64,000 bases of DNA from JACMLD01 sp044223995 (lineage in GTDB: Bacteria; Bacteroidota; Bacteroidia; Chitinophagales; Chitinophagaceae). Shown piece after piece: positions 50,988 through 59,701 of this stretch. Below the pieces are notes generated by a model. It was not told where the DNA came from and did no database searches. It saw only the letters and a program-made list of their open reading frames with translations. The translations under genes and the position numbers were made by a program. The stretch lies in the NCBI GenBank assembly GCA_044223995.1, contig JBGALE010000003.1, positions 496,001 through 560,000 of the forward strand, in the 5' to 3' direction. Positions within the stretch are counted from its first letter, which is position 1. Every line of letters begins with the position of its first letter.

Positions 50988-51587
50988 ATGAATGCACTTG
51001 CCATTCCCATCGTTCATCCGGCTTTCGAGAACCTGAAACGCATCGGCCGTTTTCTCCATTTCATAGCAGGACTATTAATCATTCTCAATGCCATCCATGA
51101 ATTGCAGCAACCAAAAATCAATCACCTGTACTTCTGGTGCCAGCTTATCATTGGTGCGGACATTATGATTATGGTATTTACCAGCCGCAACCTCGCCATG
51201 GAATTGCCAAAGATAAATATGGTCTTCCGGTTTATTGAATGCATTATTTTTCTCGGTGCTGCATTCCTGCTGCTGGAAAACAATTGGATCATGAGTGTTG
51301 TACTGGTTATTATCAGTGGTGCGTATGGCTACCTGGCTTATTGCGAACAAAAAATTACAAGGGCTGAAATGGTCGCTTTCCACCACATCGGTATCACCAT
51401 TTCCGGGATACCCAGCAGCCGTTTCTTCCTGTGGTCAAATATCAATGACATTGATGCCCATTATGATAATATTACCATCACCACTTCCGACGGCAGGCAA
51501 TTGCGCTTTGATTTCCGTCAAAATCTTCAATTCGAAGAACTGGATCAAATTCACGAATTTTGCAGGCATTATTTGAAAACATCGTGA
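50988..51587 (+). CDS. Membrane protein with C-terminal PH-like domain (2)
   Basis: This 199-residue protein parallels its upstream neighbour: helices FLHFIAGLLIILNAIHELQ, WCQLIIGADIMIMVFT, FRFIECIIFLGAAFLLLE, IMSVVLVIISGAYGYLAY, then a soluble domain with FFLWSNINDIDAHYDNITIT and TSDGRQLRFDFRQNLQFEEL. The domains are only loosely similar but follow the same order, so the two genes may be an old duplication. The start is the ATG at 50988. Function unknown. Confidence 0.65.
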   Translation: MNALAIPIVHPAFENLKRIGRFLHFIAGLLIILNAIHELQQPKINHLYFWCQLIIGADIMIMVFTSRNLAMELPKINMVFRFIECIIFLGAAFLLLENNWIMSVVLVIISGAYGYLAYCEQKITRAEMVAFHHIGITISGIPSSRFFLWSNINDIDAHYDNITITTSDGRQLRFDFRQNLQFEELDQIHEFCRHYLKTS

Positions 51588-51632
51588 ACCTGGCAACCCG
51601 TTCTGTAATAAAGTTTGCAGCGGTTGTGCAGG

Positions 51633-52949
51633 ATGAATGATTTATCCAATTATATGCTGACACAGTCGCCTTTTATTTTATATTCTGATGGTAAGGGAAA
51701 TATATTCGAAGACACTTCACTGTATGCTACAGGAAGAAGTGGCTGGGACGCCTACCCTATCCCAACAGATGAATGGATTGAATTGCCGGAAGGAGGTTCC
51801 CTGTATGAACTACCCGGGAGAAGAGGAATTGGTATCGATGTCGTCACCGGTGACATGCGCTTATGCGACAAAGGATGGGCAGTAGCTGCCTTTATCCCTC
51901 CTGCGCATACAGGTCTTTATCTCGCCGCCTACGAAACCAATGCAGATGCGCCCACGCTCCCACTATTTTGCTATACTGCAACAGGCTGGCTCAACAATAC
52001 ATTTTATGTACCGGCAGTGCGCATTGAAAAAGATATCCGGCAGGATTGCAGCGGCTATGACTGGGATATTATCAATAAAGGCGTTGAACATATTGTGCAG
52101 GCGTATCCGCATAATCGCCTGGTAAAACATTTGGCAGAAAATTGCTGTCTTACTTATCACTGCCCGGCTGCAAGAAATTATTTTATGGGAAGATGGGAAT
52201 GCCCTGTGCCCAGTTCACCTGCCTGCAATGCAAACTGTATTGGCTGTATTTCCTTTCAACCACAGGAAGAAAGCATTCCTTCCACACAGGACAGGCTCAC
52301 TTTTAAACCCAGTGCCGAAGAAATCGTTGAATTTACTGTGCCGCACCTGGAAACCGCACCATTCCCGATTGTCTCCTTTGGGCAGGGTTGCGAAGGTGAA
52401 CCATTGTTGATGTGGGAAACGATTCGTGAATCGATCATTGAAATGCGCCGCCATACCAGGCGCGGCAGTATCAATATCAACACCAATGGATCAAAACCCG
52501 ACGCGGTGAAAGCATTGTGCGAAGCAGGGCTTGACAGTATCCGTGTCAGTACCAATTCGGCACGCAAACATATTTACGAAGCGTACTATCGTCCCAATAA
52601 TTACGCATTCGAAGACATTGTAGAAAGCCTGAAAGTGGTTCGCAGCTTTGGTGGCTGGGCAAGTATCAATTATTTTGTATTTCCCGGTATGACGGATAGT
52701 GAAGAAGAATACGAAGCATTGAGAAAACTAATCATCGATACTGATCTCACCATGATCCAATGGAGAAATTTCAATATCGATCCCGACTGGTATCTCGGGA
52801 AAATTGGCGCCACCGATACCGGTGAGTGCATGGGCGTAAAACAATTACAGGAATTGATACGCGAAGAATTTCCCCACCTGAAATATGGTTACTTCAACCC
52901 GCCAAAAGAACGCTTTACGGGAAATTATGACATGGATTTTGCGCACTGA
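51633..52949 (+). CDS. Radical SAM protein with long N-terminal domain
   Basis: The 438-residue protein has a radical SAM Cx3Cx2C cluster (SPACNANCIGCISF; Cys198, Cys202, Cys205) preceded by an N-terminal domain of about 190 residues. That domain includes FILYSDGKGNIFED, LPGRRGIGIDVVTGDMRLCD and a Cys-containing GRWECPVPSSP before the cluster. Later radical SAM motifs are IVSFGQGCEGEPLL, SININTNGSKPDAVKALCE and IRVSTNSARKHIYEAYYRP. The substrate is unknown. The N-terminal part is not one I recognise. It stands alone downstream of the PH-like pair. Confidence 0.85.
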   Translation: MNDLSNYMLTQSPFILYSDGKGNIFEDTSLYATGRSGWDAYPIPTDEWIELPEGGSLYELPGRRGIGIDVVTGDMRLCDKGWAVAAFIPPAHTGLYLAAYETNADAPTLPLFCYTATGWLNNTFYVPAVRIEKDIRQDCSGYDWDIINKGVEHIVQAYPHNRLVKHLAENCCLTYHCPAARNYFMGRWECPVPSSPACNANCIGCISFQPQEESIPSTQDRLTFKPSAEEIVEFTVPHLETAPFPIVSFGQGCEGEPLLMWETIRESIIEMRRHTRRGSININTNGSKPDAVKALCEAGLDSIRVSTNSARKHIYEAYYRPNNYAFEDIVESLKVVRSFGGWASINYFVFPGMTDSEEEYEALRKLIIDTDLTMIQWRNFNIDPDWYLGKIGATDTGECMGVKQLQELIREEFPHLKYGYFNPPKERFTGNYDMDFAH

Positions 52950-52996
52950 ATCAATGCATCAAAACCCATGTCAACAATCAACGCTATTCCGGTAAA

Positions 52997-53602
52997 TTAT
53001 AAAGAGGATTCTTTTTTTGCTTCCTTATAACGGACATGTTTGAGGCGGCAGAATGTTTCGGGCGCCATTTCAAGATAGGAAGCAAGGTATTTCTGTGGAA
53101 TACGCTGCAATAAATCAGGTTGTTCCTTGCAGAATTTCAGGAAACGCTCCTTCTTGCTTTGCCTGGCCTTCTGGTACTCGTTCATATCTTTTTTCACATA
53201 CAAATTCGTCAATACCTGGCGGTACAATTTTTCAAATTCACAAGACTGGGATAACAGTAATTCGAAATCAGCCTTGCGCATGCAAAGACAGGTAGTGGGT
53301 TCTATTGCTTCTATGCTGTACACAGAAGGCTCGCCGGTATAAAAGGAAACAGCAGCATGGGCGAAATCGCCTTCAACATAAAACTGGGTGACTACTTCGT
53401 GCTTATTACGGCGAAAAAATTTTCTCAGCACACCCTTTACCACAAAGAAAACATGCTCTTCGAGTTCACTTTCCCTTATCAGGAAATCACGGGGTTTAAA
53501 CTCTTTTACAGCAAAAAAATGGGCCATCTTACCAAAATCCTCGTCACTAATCGCATAAAAGCGTTGTAAATGACTCTTTAACACAGACATTGTAGGTTCC
53601 AT
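52997..53602 (-). CDS. Crp/Fnr-family transcriptional regulator
   Basis: The 201-residue protein has a cNMP-binding-like beta-roll (ESELEEHVFFVVKGVLRKFF, GDFAHAAVSFYTGEPSVYSI, then IEPTTCLCMRKADFELLL) and a C-terminal winged helix with YLASYLEMAPETFCRLKH. The roll lacks the standard cAMP-binding Arg-rich signature, as is normal for Bacteroidota Crp-like regulators. It is divergent from an EamA transporter gene with a palindrome between them (53673-53684), so it probably regulates that operon. An ATG at 53590 is an alternative start. Confidence 0.88.
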   Translation of the reverse strand: MEPTMSVLKSHLQRFYAISDEDFGKMAHFFAVKEFKPRDFLIRESELEEHVFFVVKGVLRKFFRRNKHEVVTQFYVEGDFAHAAVSFYTGEPSVYSIEAIEPTTCLCMRKADFELLLSQSCEFEKLYRQVLTNLYVKKDMNEYQKARQSKKERFLKFCKEQPDLLQRIPQKYLASYLEMAPETFCRLKHVRYKEAKKESSL

Positions 53603-53672
53603 AAATAATCACATTTTCGTTTAAAATCGCTATCCGGGTCTTACTTTCGGGACCTAATAGATTAACAAAGAT

Positions 53673-53684
53673 CAACTATAGTTG
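53673..53684. promoter_or_regulatory. Palindromic candidate operator between the Crp-like and EamA genes
   Basis: CAACTATAGTTG is a perfect 12-bp inverted repeat 71 nt before the Crp-like start and 38 nt before the EamA start. A GATCTTTG (complement of 53665-53672) directly beside it resembles a -7 element for the regulator gene. A further CAACT half-site follows at 53691. Confidence 0.4.
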
Positions 53685-53721
53685 CATAAACAACTCTTAA
53701 AATTGGCAAAGGAAAAGAAAA

Positions 53722-54645
53722 ATGTCTTTACCAGATAGCAGAAAAAACTTTTACAGTGGCATCGGCTTAGCAATACTAACGACCATTATTTGGTCGGGAA
53801 ATTATGTGATAGCCCGCGGTATTTCTCAGCAGGTTCCGCCAGTAAGCCTGGCGTTTTTCAGGTGGTCTACCGCCACCATTTGCATTGCCCCTTTTGCATG
53901 GAGAAAATTTACCGGGGAAAGAAAACTCGTGATGGCCAATGCCAAATATATGCTCTGGTCGGCCATTACAGGGGTCGCTATTTTCAACACGCTGATATAC
54001 CTCGCAGGACATTATACTTCTGCCATTAACCTTGCGCTTATCGGCACCACTTCAGCGCCTGTATTCGCTGCCATACTCGCGGCAATTTTTCTGAAAGAAC
54101 ATATCGGTATTTTTAAGACAACTGGTATGATCATTTGCATCACCGGGATACTTTTCCTGTTGTCACGCGGCAACTGGCAGCAACTGGCACAACTGCGTTT
54201 TGGAAAAGGTGATGTCCTGATTTTACTCAGTGCATTTTGTTTTGCGATTTACAATACGCTGGTCAGGAAAAAACCAGCAGGTATATCTCCCATCAATTTT
54301 CTATTTGTAATTTTTGTAACCGGCACACTGATATTACTCCCCTTTTACCTCTACGAATCAGCGCACAGTGCGGCCGTTCCCTGGAATAAAAACATTGTTG
54401 TCATTATTCTTTACCTCGGTATCGGTAATTCTGTTATTTCCTTTTTGTCGTGGAATGCTGCCATCGCGAGGTTGGGTGCATCGGGCACAGCACTGTTTGG
54501 GAACCTGATTCCCATATTCTCTACCATTGAAGCAATTATTTTTCTCGGTGAAAAATTTCTTACCATCCATTTAATCAGCGGTGTATTGGTTATTGGCGGA
54601 CTAATCATTGCGAACCTGAAAAAACCCATTGTCAAAAACCAATGA
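53722..54645 (+). CDS. EamA-family (DMT) transporter
   Basis: The 307-residue membrane protein has ten helices in two EamA repeats: IGLAILTTIIWSGNYVIARG and VSLAFFRWSTATICIAPFAW in the first, KGDVLILLSAFCFAIYNTLV and LGASGTALFGNLIPIFSTIE in the second. Family members export amino acids, nucleotide sugars or metabolites. It starts 38 nt after the palindrome and overlaps the TauE gene by 4 nt, so it leads a three-gene operon under possible Crp-like control. Confidence 0.9.
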   Translation: MSLPDSRKNFYSGIGLAILTTIIWSGNYVIARGISQQVPPVSLAFFRWSTATICIAPFAWRKFTGERKLVMANAKYMLWSAITGVAIFNTLIYLAGHYTSAINLALIGTTSAPVFAAILAAIFLKEHIGIFKTTGMIICITGILFLLSRGNWQQLAQLRFGKGDVLILLSAFCFAIYNTLVRKKPAGISPINFLFVIFVTGTLILLPFYLYESAHSAAVPWNKNIVVIILYLGIGNSVISFLSWNAAIARLGASGTALFGNLIPIFSTIEAIIFLGEKFLTIHLISGVLVIGGLIIANLKKPIVKNQ

Positions 54646-55406
54646 CCACGGAACTCATCCTGTTATGTATCGCTGCATTTTTTGCAGGTTTTACGGATGC
54701 CATTGTTGGTGGTGGCGGTTTGATCCAGACACCGGCAGGATTGATTTTATTACCGCAATATCCCGTAGCCACCGTCATTGGTACATTGAAAATCCCTGCC
54801 TGCAGTGGTACCGCATTCGCAGCCGCACTGTATGCCAGAAAAGTTAATCTGAATTATAAACAGGTGCTGTCTATGACCCTGGTCGCTTTTATCGCGGCAT
54901 TCTGTGGATCAAAATTGCTGACACTGGTGAGCAACAGTTTCATGAAACCGTTTTTATTATTTGTACTGATTGGCGTAGCTGTTTATACCTACAGCAATAA
55001 ACACTTCGGGGTTCACCAGCATAAAAATCATCCGGCAAGATTAGAATGGATATATGTCGTCCTCATCAGCCTGGTACTGGGTTTCTATGATGGCTTTATC
55101 GGCCCCGGTGCGGGTAGTTTTCTGATACTGGCATTTATCAGCCTGCTGGGGATTGATTTCCTGAAAGCCAGCGCCAATGCCAAATTCGTTAACCTTGCTA
55201 CCAACCTGGGTTCCATTACTTTTTTTGCCATCAGTGGTAAAATCATTTACAGTATTGCTGTTCCAATGGCAGTATGCAATGGCATCGGTGGCATAATCGG
55301 TGCCAGGTTTGCTCTGTTAAAGGGTAATACCTTTATACGTATTTTTTTTCTTATCGTTGTAACAGGAACCATCATACGATTTGCCTATGACGTCTTCTTC
55401 CGTTAA
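54642..55406 (+). CDS. TauE/SafE-family sulfite exporter-like protein
   Basis: The 254-residue membrane protein has about eight helices, with the family motifs FFAGFTDAIVGGGGLIQTPA at the start, IGTLKIPACSGTAFAA, and GFYDGFIGPGAGSFLILAFI in the middle. TauE/SafE proteins export sulfite, sulfoacetate or other anions; the specificity is unknown. It overlaps EamA upstream (4 nt) and the SDR gene downstream (20 nt). Confidence 0.92.
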   Translation: MTTELILLCIAAFFAGFTDAIVGGGGLIQTPAGLILLPQYPVATVIGTLKIPACSGTAFAAALYARKVNLNYKQVLSMTLVAFIAAFCGSKLLTLVSNSFMKPFLLFVLIGVAVYTYSNKHFGVHQHKNHPARLEWIYVVLISLVLGFYDGFIGPGAGSFLILAFISLLGIDFLKASANAKFVNLATNLGSITFFAISGKIIYSIAVPMAVCNGIGGIIGARFALLKGNTFIRIFFLIVVTGTIIRFAYDVFFR

Positions 55407-56118
55407 AAAAGTGATCATCATCGGCGCGAGTTCCGGTATTGGCAAAGAACTCGCACTATTGTATGTTGCCGCCGGGCATCGGGTTGGCATCACTGGGAGA
55501 AGAGATGCATTGCTCAAAGAAATAAAAAATCAATTTCCGGAACAGATCGAAACTGCTTGTTTTGATGTGATGGGTGCTGACAATATCCCCCAGGTGAAAA
55601 GCCTGATCGATAAACTCGGTGGTGTTGATCTCTTAATCTATAATGCAGGTTATGGTGACATCAGCCGGCAACTTGACCCAGTGATAGAGCAAATCACCAT
55701 ACGCACCAATGTAAGCGGGTTCCTGGAGATCGCTGTATTTGCCTTTAACTATTTTGTACAGCAGGGCTACGGACAACTGGCAGGCACTTCTTCCATTGCT
55801 TCTATGGCAGGTAATGGCCATGCACCCGCATACAGCGCCAGCAAAGCGTTTATGAGTACCTACCTGGAAGGTTTGTATCTAAAAGCAAAACATCTTCAGC
55901 AACCGATTCACATTACCGACGTGCAGCCGGGTTTTGTAAAAACACCTATGGCAAAAGGCAAGGGTCGTTTTTGGGAGGCATCACCTGTCAAAGCCGCAAA
56001 ACAAATTTACTCGGCGATAGAAGAAAAACGATTCCGGGTATATATTACCAAACGATGGTGGCTGATTGCCCAACTCATTTCCATCATTCCGGGCTGGCTG
56101 TACCGGAAGCTGGCATAG
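55387..56118 (+). CDS. Short-chain dehydrogenase/reductase
   Basis: The 243-residue enzyme has the NAD(P) motif VIIIGASSGIGKELALLY, an RR pair after the second strand (GITGRRDALL), LIYNAGYGD, the catalytic Ser in AGTSSIASMAGN and the YSASK active site (APAYSASKAFMSTYLEGL). It is a classical SDR, probably NADP-dependent. The ATG at 55387 overlaps the TauE gene by 20 nt. The substrate is unknown. Confidence 0.92.
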   Translation: MTSSSVKKVIIIGASSGIGKELALLYVAAGHRVGITGRRDALLKEIKNQFPEQIETACFDVMGADNIPQVKSLIDKLGGVDLLIYNAGYGDISRQLDPVIEQITIRTNVSGFLEIAVFAFNYFVQQGYGQLAGTSSIASMAGNGHAPAYSASKAFMSTYLEGLYLKAKHLQQPIHITDVQPGFVKTPMAKGKGRFWEASPVKAAKQIYSAIEEKRFRVYITKRWWLIAQLISIIPGWLYRKLA

Positions 56119-56204
56119 GCCGTGAAATTTTAACAGTTCACCATCCTATTGCTATGTAATTAGCATTATACTTGCATCGTTAACAGCAAACAGTGTAACT
56201 TTAT

Positions 56205-57101
56205 ATGGTTAACCCTCCTGTTATGACCGATAAAAATTTTGAAACAAAAAAGAATGTACAGGCTGGCAGCATTACGCTTGCGGTTCTCGGCCTGTTATTG
56301 TTTTTTCTTTTGATCGTCAGTTGGACTACTCCCACTATTCCGCTTCCATTGCCGGAAGAGGGTATTGAAGTAAATCTCGGCAACAGCGACCAGGGACTGG
56401 GAACGGATCAACCATTTTTACCAGGCAAACCGGCACCCCAGGACAAACAGCAATACACACCCCCCAAACCACAGGTCGCAGAGAAAGAAGATGTAAAAGA
56501 CCCTGAAACAAATGATAAAGATGCGGATGCACCCGAAATTAAAAAACCAAAAATTTCAAAACCAGACGCTACCAAAATTGCAGAGAAAGAACCGGTAAAA
56601 AAAGTCATTCCGAAAAAAATTGAAACGGTAACACCACCTGCTCCCACTCCTCCAAGACCAAAAGCAGTTTTTAAGGGCGTGAATGGAACGGGTACCGGTG
56701 GTAATGAAGCAGACTCCTATAAAAAAGGCGGCAACGAAGGTATAAAAGGTGGTAACGGCGACCAGGGGAAACCAGGTGGCAACCCGGACAGCAAAAATTA
56801 TGAAGGTGGTGGCGGCAGGGGAAATTCCGGCGTGACCATTTCACGCGGACTGGAAGGCAGAAGGATCAACAGGCTGCCGAGTTTTGAAGATGAATTTAAT
56901 GAAAATGCAAAAGTAGCGGTCGATATACATGTCGACGCCAGTGGCAACGTGACATCTGCTGTTTACCAGCCCAGGGGCTCCACTACTTCCGATGCTTCTA
57001 TGAAATCAATCGCCATTCGTAAAGCCATGCAGGTAAAATTCAGCAGTGGCGGCGAAGAATCCATTGGTACGATTGTATTCAATTTCAAATTAAGAAACTA
57101 A
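56205..57101 (+). CDS. TonB-like energy transducer
   Basis: The 298-residue protein has one N-terminal membrane helix (ITLAVLGLLLFFLLIVSW), a long Pro/Lys/Glu-rich region, a Gly/Asn-rich stretch (about residues 165-215), and a C-terminal domain with AVDIHVDASGNVTSAVYQPR and GTIVFNFKLRN. This order matches TonB-like proteins that link ExbB/ExbD to outer-membrane receptors. No exbB or exbD is adjacent here. A terminator separates it from folC. An internal ATG at 56223 is an alternative start. Confidence 0.8.
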   Translation: MVNPPVMTDKNFETKKNVQAGSITLAVLGLLLFFLLIVSWTTPTIPLPLPEEGIEVNLGNSDQGLGTDQPFLPGKPAPQDKQQYTPPKPQVAEKEDVKDPETNDKDADAPEIKKPKISKPDATKIAEKEPVKKVIPKKIETVTPPAPTPPRPKAVFKGVNGTGTGGNEADSYKKGGNEGIKGGNGDQGKPGGNPDSKNYEGGGGRGNSGVTISRGLEGRRINRLPSFEDEFNENAKVAVDIHVDASGNVTSAVYQPRGSTTSDASMKSIAIRKAMQVKFSSGGEESIGTIVFNFKLRN

Positions 57102-57121
57102 GTGTAACTTATTCAGGTAAG

Positions 57122-57150
57122 CCTCCGGTGTTATAATACCCGGAGGTTTT
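57122..57150 (+). terminator. Terminator after the TonB-like gene
   Basis: CCTCCGG (57122-57128) pairs with CCGGAGG (57140-57146), followed by TTTTATCTTT. The same T-rich run (TATCTTTA at 57149-57156) may serve as a weak -7 element for folC, which starts at 57163. Confidence 0.75.
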
Positions 57151-57162
57151 ATCTTTACAGCC

Positions 57163-58458
57163 ATGACATACCAGGAAACCCTTCACTATATTTTTGCCAA
57201 ACTACCTATGTTCAGCCGGATCGGCGCCGCTGCATACAAAGCAGATCTTTCGAACACAATTAGATTGTGTGATGCACTGGGCAATCCGCAACACGATTTT
57301 AAATCGGTCCATATAGCCGGCACCAATGGAAAGGGATCTACCAGCCATATGCTCGCTGCTATTTTGCAATCGGCTGATTACAAAACCGGTTTATATACTT
57401 CTCCTCACCTGAAAGATTTCCGGGAACGTATTAAAATAGATGGCCGGTTTATACCAGAAAGCGTTGTGATAGATGTGGTAGATAAATTAAAACCACTGGT
57501 GGAAGAAATACAACCTTCTTTTTTTGAAATCACTGTGGCGCTGGCATTCTATTATTTCGCGCAGCAAAAAGTGGATATTGCCGTGGTGGAAGTAGGATTA
57601 GGTGGACGGCTGGACAGTACCAATATTATCCTTCCCGAATTATCGGTCATTACCAATATCGGTTGGGACCACATGAATATACTTGGTGATAGCCTGGAAA
57701 AAATAGCAGGAGAAAAAGCAGGTATCATCAAAAAACAAATTCCTGTAGTCGCAGGAGAAGTATTGCCAGAAACAAAAGCAGTGTTTGAACAAAAAGCGCT
57801 GGCATGCGATGCACCCATGATAGTGGCTACTGATAAACTGTACGTATCGGATTGGTCGCAAGCGCAGCACGAACTGGTTGTTGATGTGAGCGACAGGCAT
57901 ACCGGTGAACGAAAATCCTATCACCTCGATTTACAAGGCATATACCAGTTGAAAAATATACTCACCGTCCTGGAATCTGTAAGGCAGTTGCAATTGAAGG
58001 GCTGGAAAATAAGCAACATCGCAATTGAAGCGGGGCTCCAGCATGCACGCAAACTAACGGGCCTGCATGGACGCTGGGAGGTCATCCAGCAACACCCCAT
58101 GGTGGTGCTGGATGTAGGGCATAACGAAGACGGTATCCGGCAATTAATGGAGCAGGTGGAGATTACTGATCACAATGCATTGCACATTGTGATGGGTGTA
58201 GTTAAGGACAAGGACATAGAAAAAGTATTGTCACTATTGCCTGCCCAAGCACAGTATTATTTCACAAAAGCACAGATACCGCGCGCGTTGCCGGAAGAAC
58301 AACTGGCAGAAAAAGCCATTCAACATCAATTAAAGGGTGCTCATTTCCCGGATGTGAATACTGCGCTCAGGGCAGCATTGGATCGCGCAGGCAAAAATGA
58401 TCTCATATTGGTGTGCGGCAGTGTGTTTGTAGTAGGAGAAGTGACCCCGCTGGCATAG
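57163..58458 (+). CDS. folC: Folylpolyglutamate synthase/dihydrofolate synthase
   Basis: The 431-residue Mur-ligase-fold enzyme adds glutamate to dihydropteroate and folates. The P-loop is AGTNGKGSTSHML (residues 52-64); DRLKDFRERI-type loop appears as TSPHLKDFRERIKIDGRFIP, with VVEVGLGGRLDSTNII, IGWDHMNILG and LDVGHNEDGIRQL as further motifs. Its stop abuts that of the convergent Nudix gene with no gap. Confidence 0.95.
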   Translation: MTYQETLHYIFAKLPMFSRIGAAAYKADLSNTIRLCDALGNPQHDFKSVHIAGTNGKGSTSHMLAAILQSADYKTGLYTSPHLKDFRERIKIDGRFIPESVVIDVVDKLKPLVEEIQPSFFEITVALAFYYFAQQKVDIAVVEVGLGGRLDSTNIILPELSVITNIGWDHMNILGDSLEKIAGEKAGIIKKQIPVVAGEVLPETKAVFEQKALACDAPMIVATDKLYVSDWSQAQHELVVDVSDRHTGERKSYHLDLQGIYQLKNILTVLESVRQLQLKGWKISNIAIEAGLQHARKLTGLHGRWEVIQQHPMVVLDVGHNEDGIRQLMEQVEITDHNALHIVMGVVKDKDIEKVLSLLPAQAQYYFTKAQIPRALPEEQLAEKAIQHQLKGAHFPDVNTALRAALDRAGKNDLILVCGSVFVVGEVTPLA

Positions 58459-59010
58459 CTATGGCTGAATAGTCAGTTTTCCCAAATGCATTAATGCATA
58501 AAAGATGCAATTGACATGCAGTGATTGTTTGATCTCATTTTTTTTCAGCATATCTATAATTTCACCGGGGCTGAAAAGAACAATTTCAATCTCTTCGTTG
58601 TGATCCAGTTGTTGTGTATTTACTTTTCTTCCACCGGTAGCGATAAACAGTTCAGTATAGTTGTTCAGCACACCTGGATTGGCCGCTACCCTTCCCAAAT
58701 GTTCCACCTTTGTAAAAACATAGCCGGTTTCTTCCAGCAGTTCGCGTTTCATTCCTTCCGTCATCGATTCGCCCGTATCTACAAATCCACCGGGTGTTTC
58801 CAGCATCACTTCATCCAAAGGATGCCGGTATTGCTTTACCATGACAATCCTATTGTCATCAGTAATAGCCAGTGCAGTTGCTGAAACAGGCAGCTCTACG
58901 ACAAAATAGGGATCAACAATTTTTCCATCTTCACGCTGGCAACGATCGCGGCGGGCCGTAAAATATATATGGTTGCAAATGTATTCGGAGGAAAGGATTT
59001 TCCATTTCAT
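58459..59010 (-). CDS. Nudix hydrolase
   Basis: The 183-residue protein has a Nudix box GFVDTGESMTEGMKRELLEE within an ADP-ribose/ADP-sugar pyrophosphatase-like context (VKQYRHPLDEVMLETPGGF). The ATG at 59010 starts MKWKILSSEYICNHIYF, the typical N-terminus of this group; a longer frame upstream overlaps the YfiT-like gene and is not favoured. The stop meets the folC stop back to back (TAG, then CTA). Confidence 0.88.
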   Translation of the reverse strand: MKWKILSSEYICNHIYFTARRDRCQREDGKIVDPYFVVELPVSATALAITDDNRIVMVKQYRHPLDEVMLETPGGFVDTGESMTEGMKRELLEETGYVFTKVEHLGRVAANPGVLNNYTELFIATGGRKVNTQQLDHNEEIEIVLFSPGEIIDMLKKNEIKQSLHVNCIFYALMHLGKLTIQP

Positions 59011-59041
59011 ATTGTGCTGTATAATAAAAATGTGTGCCTGC

Positions 59042-59575
59042 CTACCATCCCTTTTGTTCACGCAGCGTAGTGATATGTGCGAGGTGGTGCCTGCTATGCC
59101 ACGCATACATACCCATTAAAAACCATAGTGTCATTTGACGATTACCTTCCGGGTGAACAACCGTACGGTTCCACTGATCCGCAGTGATATTTTCAAGAAT
59201 GGTTGTCCAGCGTGTATGCAACGCATGTAATAAAGTGACTGATATATTGACGGGCAATAAATGTGTATCCTGTAATTCCGCCCAAAGTTTTTCTTCGTAT
59301 GGCCGAATGGTAGGATTTTCTTCCGTCAGGCCCAGTTTAAACCTGCAATACGCATTCATGTGACTGTCGGCAACATGGTGCACGAGTTGCTGCACCGTCC
59401 AGCCACCATCCCTGTAAGGCGTTAATAATTGTGCTTCATCCAGGTTGAGCAATGCATTTTCCATGGATTGTGGCAGGAACCGGATTTCATTGATCCACTC
59501 TTTTTTTTGCGCTTCGCTGTAAGGTTTTGTTTCATATTTCCCAACGGGATAACGTGGGTCGACTGAAGCCTGCAT
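59042..59575 (-). CDS. YfiT-like DinB-family metal-dependent protein
   Basis: The 177-residue four-helix protein has the YfiT pattern: DPRYPVGKYE at the start, the DGGWTVQQLVHHVADSHMNA stretch with a metal-binding His (VHH), RFKLGLTEENPTIRPYEE and MYAWHSRHHLAHITTL at the end, with the other metal His residues. YfiT-group proteins are putative thiol transferases (bacillithiol S-transferase-like). The ATG at 59575 is preferred over the TTG at 59581. Confidence 0.9.
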   Translation of the reverse strand: MQASVDPRYPVGKYETKPYSEAQKKEWINEIRFLPQSMENALLNLDEAQLLTPYRDGGWTVQQLVHHVADSHMNAYCRFKLGLTEENPTIRPYEEKLWAELQDTHLLPVNISVTLLHALHTRWTTILENITADQWNRTVVHPEGNRQMTLWFLMGMYAWHSRHHLAHITTLREQKGW

Positions 59576-59631
59576 AGTCAAATTTTTTTAAGCATTATTT
59601 TATAATTTAGCAACTTTATATATCAACCACT

Positions 59632-59701
59632 CAATTATCAATTATCAATTATCAATTATCAATTATTAATTATTAATTATTAATTATTAATTATTAATTA
59701 T
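59632..59701. repeat. 7-bp microsatellite overlapping the end of the ABC ATPase gene
   Basis: Ten 7-bp units run from 59632 to 59701: five CAATTAT then five TAATTAT. The stop codon of the ABC ATPase gene (TAA, complement of 59698-59700) lies inside the last unit. The array is nearly pure A+T. Confidence 0.9.
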
